A DNA stretch of 64,000 bases from Saltatorellus ferox (GTDB lineage Bacteria; Planctomycetota; UBA1135; GCA-002686595), in the NCBI GenBank assembly GCA_007751475.1, contig CP036434.1, positions 558,001-622,000 of the forward strand, written 5' to 3'. The notes beneath the pieces are model-generated. The model searched no databases and was not told where the DNA came from. It saw only the letters and a list, made by a program, of their open reading frames with translations. The position numbers were made by a program, and so were the translations under genes. This document shows positions 51,874 to 59,387 of this stretch, in pieces. Each line of letters begins with the position of its first letter. Within the stretch, counting starts at the first letter, position 1.

Positions 51874-54237
51874 ATGCCCATGAAATTCGCTGCTCTCGCC
51901 GTTCTGACTGCTCTCGCCGCGGTGTTCGTTCTGTGGTTTTCGCGGGACGTGGCACCACCCACCGTGAGTGCTTCCTCGGAGACCGCGGAGAGCGAGTCGA
52001 TCGTGGACGAACTGGATCCGATGACGGCCGTCGCGGCGGTCGAAGCCGATCAGGAGCGCACCCAAGCGACGTCCGTGGAAGTGGTGGAACAGGTCGCCGA
52101 GATCGAGGCCACGCCCGAGGCCGAAGCGGGCGATCTTCGCGTTCGCGTGCTGGACGAGGCCGGTGAGCCGCTGGGGGACGTGCCCGTGGCCGTCTTCCGA
52201 CTGCGCACTGGGTCGCGATCGGATCGGATGCAGGCGGTCACGGACCATGGAAGCGGGGAAGCCGCCTTCACCGATGCCGCGGCCCGGTTCGCCAGGGAGG
52301 CAGAGTCTTACCCGGGCTCCACCTATGAGGTAGGGCTGCACGTACCCGGTCTCGACATCGAAGGCGTTCCAATCGATCCATTGGCTTTGCCCGTTGAAAC
52401 GCTCGAGCTCACCATGCCGGACCACGGCTCCCTCGAAGTTCGCATCAGGGACGCGAGCGGAGCTCCGGTGACCGAGCACAGCCATGTCTTCGTCACACCG
52501 CTCTTCCAGAGCCCTTCCGAGCCCGGTCGAATGGAGCGAGGTGAGCGCTACAATGTGAGGGCCGATGGACGGTCCGAGGTCTCCCTCCCCTACGCCGTCA
52601 CCGGGCAACAGATGCGGGTCGAGGTCTATGACGAGGGCGTCCTCGCGGGTGTCCACGAGGACATCGTGGCGCTTCGTCCGGGCGAGCATCGCGTGGTCAC
52701 CCTCGTCTGTCGTGAGACCTTGCCCCATGTCATCGGACGAGTGGTTTCCGCCGATGGTCAAGCGATCGAGGCCAGGTCCCTGGACGTCCAGTTCACGCCC
52801 AGGGGGAGCACGTGGGTCGAATTGGGGCCGAAGGGTGCCTTCGTTCTGCCACTCTCCAGGCTGCGCGCCGAAGCCGATGGGCGCTTCTCCGCCGCGCTGA
52901 GCGTGCAGCTTCCGGGGATGGAGGGGAACCGACGCGTGGGCAAGGTGCTTTCGGGCCGCTTCGACGCCGTGGTGCCGCCGCCCGAGAGTCCTTTGGACCT
53001 GGGAGCCATCATCCTGCGAGAGCCTGCGGTCTTCGTGTCGGGAACCGTGGTCGACGGGGAAGGTGAGCCTCTCGAAGGCGCGTACGTTAGCCTCTATATG
53101 AAGTTCAACCAGCGCGAAGACCCGGAGGACTTCGGCTGGAACTTTGCAGGGATCGACTACGTGTATTCGGATGCCGAGGGGCGCTTCGAGGTCACCGTGG
53201 ATCGTCCGGTGGGTGAGTATGCGATCCGTGCGCACGCCGAAGGCTTCGTCGATCGTGGCGCCGTGCGTTTTTAGTCGGGGACGCGAGACCTCGCCCTGCC
53301 GATGGATCGCGAGAGCTATCTCGGCGGAACGGTGCGGCTCCCTGAAGGGGTCGATCCTTCGAAGTGCCGGGTGGTGGCGGATCTGCCCGACGCGACGCGT
53401 GAAGAGAAGACCTATGCCCAGTTCACCGCTCCCGTCGACCGCCGGGGGGCGTTCACGATGTCCGGCCTTCGTCCCGCCGCCGTTCGGCTGAACCTGCAGT
53501 ACGGTGCGGAGTACGCGAACGTCGCCAGCCTGACGGGTCTTCTGCCCGAGAGCGATCGGGAAACGATCCTGTCGCCCTTGGATCCATGGGACGTGCGGGA
53601 CGAGTTGCGCATGATCGCGTTCGAGATCCGGATGGCCGACGGCCAGCCGGCGCCGCGCGCGCTCGTGGCCTACGGCGGCGGTTCCCTGCCCGTCGAGCGC
53701 GGGCGCGTCGAGACGCTGGTACGTACGGCGGAGAACGATGACGTTCTGGTCGTGGCACCCGGGCACAGACCGACCACGCTCTCCGCGCGTTCACTTCCCG
53801 AAGAGATCCAGCTGGTCCGCGGCATCCCGGTCCGGGTCGGGATCGAGTCGGCGCTGCCGGCCCTTCCGGACGGAGCCGAACTCACGGTCCGTCTGAGCTG
53901 CGAGAGGTCGAGCTGGCTGCCCTGGACCGGCAAGGAGTTGAACCAGGGGTTGGTCCCTGTAAGACCGAGGGCTTCGCTCTGGGTGGAGGAGGTCGCGATC
54001 GATCCGAGCCAGACGGAGTGGACGGTGCACGTGCCGAGCGCCGGTTCCTACCGACCCGACTGGACGGTCCGTCATTCGATCGGCGACGACGTCCTCAACG
54101 GAAGGCGCAGTCGGTCGTTCTCCACGCTCACGAAGGGCTACGAGATCCAGGTCGAGGACGGCAGGAGCGACGGCGCGCTCTTTTGGGTGAAACCTGATCT
54201 GGAGAGGGCGCTAGAGGCCATGAAGGTGCCGGATTGA
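51874..54237 (+). pseudogene. Secreted carboxypeptidase-regulatory-like domain protein gene interrupted by an in-frame TAG
   Basis: The first 466 codons form an open frame with a membrane or signal segment (KFAALAVLTALAAVFVLWFS) and several Ig-like domains of the carboxypeptidase-regulatory type. Examples are DLRVRVLDEAGEPLGDVPVA, SLEVRIRDASGAPV and VSGTVVDGEGEPLEGAYVSL, the last ending DAEGRFEVTVDRPVGEYAIR. At 53272-53274 the frame meets TAG, then continues in the same frame for 320 codons to 54237 with similar composition and one further weaker domain. A single change (for example GAG to TAG) would explain it. The uninterrupted product would be about 787 residues. The next gene at 54263 encodes a related protein. 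Either a recent pseudogene, readthrough, or sequencing error. Confidence 0.7.
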
Positions 54238-54262
54238 GGGTGCCGACCTGACTCTCTCCGAC

Positions 54263-56200
54263 ATGCCCTTTCGTCCACTCGCTTTCTGGTTCGTTCTGCT
54301 GGCCTGTGTCGCTGCAGTCTTCCATGGTCACAAGGGGGATCCATCGAGGGCCTCCGTGGAACAGGAGAGCTGGACCGGACCAGGCGACCCCATGTTCTAC
54401 GTGCCGGACGGCGATGCGACCGTCACGTTGACCCTGCGCTTTCCGGAGGACGCGAGCGACGCGGAGAAGCTCGGGCTCGTGGGAAAGAAGCTCTTCCTCA
54501 TGGGGCGCTCGGAGCTGGCGCACGGTCCCTACGGAGAGGCGCTGGACGTGACCGTGGGCGAGGATCTGACCGTTCGCGGCAGCCAGCTTCATCAGTGGAT
54601 CTATGAGCTCAGCGTTTCGGGCGGGAGGAGTATCTTCAGCGTCGATAGAGCGCTCGGACCCTTTCGGGTGAAGCGTGATCAGTTCTTCTATCCGAGCCGG
54701 GGCGAGCACGCGGGCGCGGAGATCGAGCTGGTCCGATGGGAAGATCTCTCGGGAATCGTGGTCGATGCGGCAGGCGAGCCGGTGGCGGATGCCAGGGTCG
54801 TGGCCTCCTGGGGGCGTCGCTCCATTCATGGCGTGGGGATCCGCGAGATCCGGCGCGCGGATGCGAGCGGGCGATTCCTGTTCGAGCGGATGCCGCCGGA
54901 GCCTGCCGTCCTCACGGCGGAGGCTGAGCCCTGGGAGCGAGCCGGGCTGCACGGCGACGACCTTCGCGAAGCAATGAAGGCCGCGGACGGCATTCGGCTT
55001 TTGCTCGAGGTCGAGGAGTCGGCGCGTGCGAAAGCAGTGGAGAAAGAGTCGTTGCCCACGACCAAGCACACGCTGAACGGCGTCGTCTCGGGTCTCTCTG
55101 CGGCGGAACTCGCTGACTGCATCGTTGGCTTCGCGCCGACCAGCAAGGTCCCGCGCGATCCGCTCCCGGCCTCGACCATGCGGGCCAGTTGGTGGCGGCG
55201 CAAGGAGGTCGCACCAGAGCCGGAGAGTGGCGCGTTCGTCTTGGAGGGCGTGATGTGGGGCCCGACGACCGTCTGGGCCCAGATTTCTCACGGCTCGATC
55301 GTTCGTCGATCCGAGCGCGTCGAGCTGAGGGCAGACGCTGAGACCGCGCCGATCACGCCTTCGATTCCTTCACCGGGTGGCGTGAGCGGGAAAGTGGTGC
55401 TGGGCGACGGATCGGGCCTCGCGGATGCGGTCCTGATCATCGAGCAGACGAGCGGTAGCTCCGTCCTCTCGCTCGGCAAGGTGACGACGGACGCCGAGGG
55501 GGCGTTTCATCTGGGTGGGCTTCCGCCCGGGACGTATGGCGCCACCATCGAGAACGATCGCTTCGTTCTCTCGGGAAGCTCGGACCGGGCCGAATTCACG
55601 GTCGCCGCCGGGGAGGTCCTGAACGACGTCTCGCTGAAAGCAGTCGAAGGCGGCTGGATCGACCTTCAGATCCTTCACTGGACAGGGGATCCGATCACGA
55701 ACTTTCAGGTCGAGTTCTCCGTGCTGAGCCATTCGAAGGGACGGCTCCGACGCCGTTCGCAGAGCGCCACGGAGGAGGACCTCTTTCATCTCGGACCGTA
55801 CGAACCGGGGATGTATCGCGTCCAGAGATCGCTGAAGAGCGTGAACCGCCATGCAGAGGTCGCGTTGTTCAGGGATGTGGAGGTGAGAGCGGGCGAGGTC
55901 ACCCGGGTCGTTCTCGACGACCGGACCAGGGCTTTCGACGAGTGGCCGATTCGCTGCAAGGGGCGCGTCCTCGAAGACGGTGAGCCCGTCTTGGCGGCCG
56001 TGGTGAGAATCGGCGACGAGGTGGGGGAACTGGGGCGCTGTTTCACCAATCTCGAGGGTGAGTTCGAGCTGGTGCTGTCCTCAGCGGGGTCGTTCACACT
56101 CGAGGCTCGAAGAGGGGGGGCGAACGGTCGGTCCGCGTCTCGCACCGTGGAACTGGTGGCGGGCGAAACGATGTCGGTCGACTTGAGTCTGGTGCGGTAG
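54263..56200 (+). CDS. Secreted protein with carboxypeptidase-regulatory-like (Ig-like) domains
   Basis: The 645-residue protein has an N-terminal hydrophobic segment (LAFWFVLLACVAAVF), followed by at least three beta-sandwich domains of the CarboxypepD_reg type. The clearest are LSGIVVDAAGEPVADARVVA, VSGKVVLGDGSGLADAVLII with DAEGAFHLGGLPPGTYGATI, and CKGRVLEDGEPVLAAVVRIG with NLEGEFELVLSSAGSFTLEA. Such domains are structural or binding units of surface proteins. No catalytic motif is seen. It starts 25 bases after the related gene and is probably a tandem paralogue in the same operon. Confidence 0.68.
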   Translation: MPFRPLAFWFVLLACVAAVFHGHKGDPSRASVEQESWTGPGDPMFYVPDGDATVTLTLRFPEDASDAEKLGLVGKKLFLMGRSELAHGPYGEALDVTVGEDLTVRGSQLHQWIYELSVSGGRSIFSVDRALGPFRVKRDQFFYPSRGEHAGAEIELVRWEDLSGIVVDAAGEPVADARVVASWGRRSIHGVGIREIRRADASGRFLFERMPPEPAVLTAEAEPWERAGLHGDDLREAMKAADGIRLLLEVEESARAKAVEKESLPTTKHTLNGVVSGLSAAELADCIVGFAPTSKVPRDPLPASTMRASWWRRKEVAPEPESGAFVLEGVMWGPTTVWAQISHGSIVRRSERVELRADAETAPITPSIPSPGGVSGKVVLGDGSGLADAVLIIEQTSGSSVLSLGKVTTDAEGAFHLGGLPPGTYGATIENDRFVLSGSSDRAEFTVAAGEVLNDVSLKAVEGGWIDLQILHWTGDPITNFQVEFSVLSHSKGRLRRRSQSATEEDLFHLGPYEPGMYRVQRSLKSVNRHAEVALFRDVEVRAGEVTRVVLDDRTRAFDEWPIRCKGRVLEDGEPVLAAVVRIGDEVGELGRCFTNLEGEFELVLSSAGSFTLEARRGGANGRSASRTVELVAGETMSVDLSLVR

Positions 56201-56268
56201 CCGCTCACGCAAGCAGTAACGAGGTTTCAGGCGCTGTTGAGCGCGGCCTTATCCGCTCATGCGCTGAT

Positions 56269-56619
56269 ATGTCCATGAGTACCACCATCTATCACGTCGT
56301 CCCGGACGGCGACACCTGGGCCGTGAAGCGTCAAGGCGCTCTCCAGGCCTCACGCCTCGCCGATTCGCAGGGCGAAGCCATCGAGTACGCCGAAGCGTTC
56401 GCCCGCAATCAGGCGCCTTCCAGCGTGATCGTTCACGACGAGGCAGGCATGATCGAGTCGCGGAGCAGCTTCGACGCCGACGATCGCGAATCCTCCAGGT
56501 CGATCGTCAAGCACCCTGCTTTCCTGCTCGGGGCTGGCCTCGCGGCGGGTTTGATCGGCTTCACCGCTTTTGCCATGACGAGCGATTGGGGCAAGTCGCG
56601 GCATCGCCCCTGGAACTGA
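56269..56619 (+). CDS. Small DUF2188 domain protein with C-terminal membrane helix
   Basis: The 116-residue protein begins with a DUF2188 domain (YHVVPDGDTWAVKRQGALQA, EAIEYAEAFARNQAPSSVIV), a small fold of unknown function. A hydrophobic helix follows (FLLGAGLAAGLIGFTAFAM, about 84-103), then a short basic tail. Fusion of DUF2188 to a membrane helix is notable but not rare, from memory. The start could also be the second ATG at 56275, which fits the domain more tightly. It is a single gene between the secreted protein and the HugZ-like gene. Confidence 0.75.
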   Translation: MSMSTTIYHVVPDGDTWAVKRQGALQASRLADSQGEAIEYAEAFARNQAPSSVIVHDEAGMIESRSSFDADDRESSRSIVKHPAFLLGAGLAAGLIGFTAFAMTSDWGKSRHRPWN

Positions 56620-56714
56620 GCTGCCTTCCAGAGTCCCACGTAGCCCGCAGCTCCGACCCGTAGCTACGAAAGGAGCACCGTGGAACCCCAGGTGCCGGGT
56701 AGAGTGATCGACCC

Positions 56715-57446
56715 ATGAGCGACCGCAACACCCGAGCGGAGCAGGCGTCGATGGCGCGTCGGCTCGTCCGATCCGTCGACGGCGGCATCCTTTCGACGAT
56801 CTCCGTGGAGATCGAGGGCTATCCGTTTGGCTCCGTGGCGCCGTTCGCGCTGACTCACGAGGGCCGCGCCGTCGTCTACGTCAGCAGCATCGCGCAGCAT
56901 ACGAAGAACATCCTCGCGAATCCGCGGGTGTGCCTGACGCTAGCGTCGGAGCCACGCGCCGGTACGAACCGTCAAGCGATCGGGAGGGTGACTCTCGTCG
57001 GAGATGCCGTACCCGTGCCGGCCGATCACGTCGAGGCGGCGGGTGAGCGCTACTTCCAGTTCTTCCCGGAGTCCCGGGCCTATGCCGGGACCCACGACTT
57101 CCGCTTCTTCTGGATCGAGCCGCGCCGCATCCGGCATATCGCCGGGTTCGGGCAGATCTTCTGGGTGGAGCGCGAGGACTGGTTGCTGGGCTCGCCGGAC
57201 TGGCATGCCGAAGAGGCTGGCATCCTGGAGCACATGAACGAGGACCACGGCGACGCCGTTGCTGCGATCGCGGCGGACCTTCTGGGGAAGGAAGTCTCGG
57301 ACGCGAGGCTGATCGCGGTGGATCCGGAGGGCTTCCACATGCGCACCTCCGACGGCGTGGTTCACGGCTCGTTCGAGAAGGCTTGCCAGACGACGGATGA
57401 TGTGCGCCAGGCCTTCATTCAACTCGTCCGTGGCGCTCGAGCGTAG
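56715..57446 (+). CDS. HugZ-like pyridoxamine 5'-phosphate oxidase-fold protein with DUF2470 domain
   Basis: The 243-residue protein has an N-terminal split-barrel FMN-binding-like domain (LSTISVEIEGYPFGSVAPFA, YVSSIAQHTKNILANPRVCL, RFFWIEPRRIRHIAGFGQIF). The C-terminal DUF2470 domain contains ILEHMNEDHGDAVAAIAADL. This matches the heme-utilisation family HugZ, whose members bind heme at the domain interface; some open the ring. No heme-uptake genes are adjacent. The stop is one base from the convergent propeller gene. Confidence 0.88.
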   Translation: MSDRNTRAEQASMARRLVRSVDGGILSTISVEIEGYPFGSVAPFALTHEGRAVVYVSSIAQHTKNILANPRVCLTLASEPRAGTNRQAIGRVTLVGDAVPVPADHVEAAGERYFQFFPESRAYAGTHDFRFFWIEPRRIRHIAGFGQIFWVEREDWLLGSPDWHAEEAGILEHMNEDHGDAVAAIAADLLGKEVSDARLIAVDPEGFHMRTSDGVVHGSFEKACQTTDDVRQAFIQLVRGARA

Positions 57447-57447
57447 C

Positions 57448-59163
57448 TCAGAAGAAGTGGACCGCCACGCCAGGGCTGAAGTTCGACGTTACCGTCGGAT
57501 TTGCGTCCCGGAACCACGTCTGGAAGTTCCAGGTTTCTCCGGCCTGCGCGCTCACGAATCCAAGAGGTTGGGGCAGCGCCGAAAGATCAACGGCGAGTTC
57601 GATGACGCCGTTGCCGCCTGAGTTCTGCACCTGGCCCGGACCGACGAAGCGGCCGACCGCGCCGCTGACGCACAGGTTTCCCTGGCTCCCGGAAGGATTG
57701 GCAGCGAACCCCTGCGTGCGGCTGGCGAGGACGTAGCCGAAGACGAACCGCGGCAGGGATTCGCAGCGGAGTCGCAGGCGGTTCATTCCGACGGCGCTGG
57801 AGCCGAGCGCCATGAGTGCAGCGGGCGCACCGGTCGAGTTCGCGGGGGAGCTACAGTAGGTGGCGGCCAGCAAGCTGTCGAAGCTCGCAACCCAGGCGTC
57901 GTCCTGGCCAGCGCTGGGCCCGGCGAGTTCGTGGCCCGTGCTGCCACCGAGGAAGAACTGACCGGGCTGGAACACGGCCACGCCCGAGGCGCGATCCGCG
58001 GCCGTGGAACCGAACTGTCGAAGCCATGTCCGATCCCCATCGAGGTCGTAGCGTGCCACCCAGGCGTCGAGGCCGCCGAGGGACGAGGCGCCGAGCACGC
58101 CGGTGGTGGAGCCCGTGAGGTAGATCCCGCCCGTCAGGTCGCTCGCGAGATCCGCGCAGGCATCGTTCTCGGGAGAGCCGAACTGGCGAAGCCATGTGAG
58201 GTTGCCGAACTGGTTGAAGCGAGTGATCCAGACGTCGCCGCTGCCCGCGCTGGAGATACCGAGGTCACCGTTAGTATTGCCCGCCACGAAGATGCCGCCG
58301 GCTCCGTCGAGCGCAACGAGCGGTGCGCTTTCGATGTCCATCGAGCCCCACTGCTCGCCCCAGATCGGGTTCCCTGCCAGGTCCAGGCGCGCCACCCAGG
58401 CATCGGACTGGCCGAGGGCGGACCCGAAGAGGTCGCCCGTTGTGGTTCCGCAAAGGTAGAGGCCGCCCACACCGTCGACCGCGAGGCCAGTCGCAGTTTC
58501 GGTGGCGCCGGAGTCGTACTGTCGGATCCAGGTGACGTTGCCGGTGGCATCCAAGCGCGCGAGCCAGGCGTCGTTCAGGCTTCCGGAAGTTCCGGAGAGG
58601 TCCCCCTGGGTCGTGCCACACACGAACACGCCTCCGGCGCCATCCTCGGCGACGGCGAGGCAGGAATCGAAGACGGTCGATCCGATCTGCGTCAACCAAA
58701 CCTGCCCGCCGGCGGCGTCGAAGCGTCCGACCCAGCCATCCGACCCCCCCGCCGAGGGGCCGCCCAGGCTACCGTCCGTGGTGCCACACGCCAGAAGTCC
58801 GCCCGTGCCGTCGCTCGCGGCACCACCGATTTCGTCTCGTCCGCCGGATGCGATCGTCTGGGTCCAGACCTGCTGACCGCTCCCGTCGTAGCGCGCAAGC
58901 AAGACCGTGCTGGGCCCAAAGACGGCGGCCCCGGAGCCGGTGGCCACGAAAACGCCACCCACACCATCAGCAGCCACCTTCGCTCCCGACTCCACGTCTG
59001 CCGTTCCGAACTGGCTGATCCAGTTCGCGCTCTGTGCGCCGGCGAGCGTCGCAAAACCCAAAGAGAGCGAGATCGCCACGGACCGGCCAACGACCGTAGC
59101 CACGATCTTCTCCCATCCAGCGCGTCGTACGAGCAAACGTCCCATCGGTCCAGCTCCCCCCAT
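57448..59163 (-). CDS. Secreted SBBP-type beta-propeller protein with C-terminal FQxWxRD module
   Basis: The 571-residue protein has a signal peptide (VVGRSVAISLSLGFATLAGA). About seven SBBP-like repeats follow, of roughly 60 residues each, of the form TWLRQFGS..., SGVAV..., GLYLCGTTTGDLFG, SDAWVARLDLAGN. These give a propeller with repeated Asp/Gly-rich loops. The last ~130 residues are the shared module: YCSSPANSTGAPAALMALGS, NLCVSGAVGRFVG, WNFQTWFRDANPT and GVAVHFF. Two starts are possible: the ATG at 59163 or MGRLLV at 59145. Role unknown; probably surface or extracellular. Confidence 0.75.
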   Translation of the reverse strand: MGGAGPMGRLLVRRAGWEKIVATVVGRSVAISLSLGFATLAGAQSANWISQFGTADVESGAKVAADGVGGVFVATGSGAAVFGPSTVLLARYDGSGQQVWTQTIASGGRDEIGGAASDGTGGLLACGTTDGSLGGPSAGGSDGWVGRFDAAGGQVWLTQIGSTVFDSCLAVAEDGAGGVFVCGTTQGDLSGTSGSLNDAWLARLDATGNVTWIRQYDSGATETATGLAVDGVGGLYLCGTTTGDLFGSALGQSDAWVARLDLAGNPIWGEQWGSMDIESAPLVALDGAGGIFVAGNTNGDLGISSAGSGDVWITRFNQFGNLTWLRQFGSPENDACADLASDLTGGIYLTGSTTGVLGASSLGGLDAWVARYDLDGDRTWLRQFGSTAADRASGVAVFQPGQFFLGGSTGHELAGPSAGQDDAWVASFDSLLAATYCSSPANSTGAPAALMALGSSAVGMNRLRLRCESLPRFVFGYVLASRTQGFAANPSGSQGNLCVSGAVGRFVGPGQVQNSGGNGVIELAVDLSALPQPLGFVSAQAGETWNFQTWFRDANPTVTSNFSPGVAVHFF

Positions 59164-59232
59164 GGTACCGGCCCCACAGCATTCATGGGCGCCAGGGCCA
59201 AAGAGCCACCACCATCACCCTCCCCAAGCGAC

Positions 59233-59371
59233 ACAAACGGACCAGGTCCATCCGTACCGGAACAAACGGACCAGGTGCAGACGTACCGGAACAAACGGAC
59301 CTGGTCCGTTTGTTCCGGTACGTCTGCACCTGGTCCGTTTGTTCCGGTACGGATGGACCTGGTCCGTTTGT
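59233..59371. repeat. Perfect palindrome with 69-bp arms and internal 29-bp direct repeats
   Basis: The left arm (59233-59301) and the right arm (59303-59371) are exact reverse complements around a single T at 59302. Each arm is itself built from repeats of about 29 bp beginning CCTGGTCCGTTTGTTCCGGT in the right arm, with variable linkers (ACGTCTGCA, ACGGATGGA). The repeat unit continues in diverged form beyond the right arm to about 59384. It lies between the 3' end of the glycosidase-like gene (59388) and the 5' end of the propeller gene (59163), both minus strand. A transcript through it would form a very long hairpin, which could act as terminator or RNA-stability element. Confidence 0.9.
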
Positions 59372-59387
59372 TCCGGTTCGGGGGCGT

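Noticed and set aside
25740..53274. Reassignment of TAG to an amino acid in this genome
   Set aside because: TAG is the ordinary stop of several intact genes here (15190, 16526, 20319, 38571, 57444), so general reassignment is unlikely; only readthrough, mutation or error remain.
54128..55291. Long minus-strand frame opposite the Ig-like protein genes
   Set aside because: It crosses the gap between two real plus-strand genes and has no recognisable domain or start signal.
59233..59371. Palindrome as an integron attachment site or phage att site
   Set aside because: No integrase or cassette genes are near, and the arms are tandem repeats unlike attC or att core structures.
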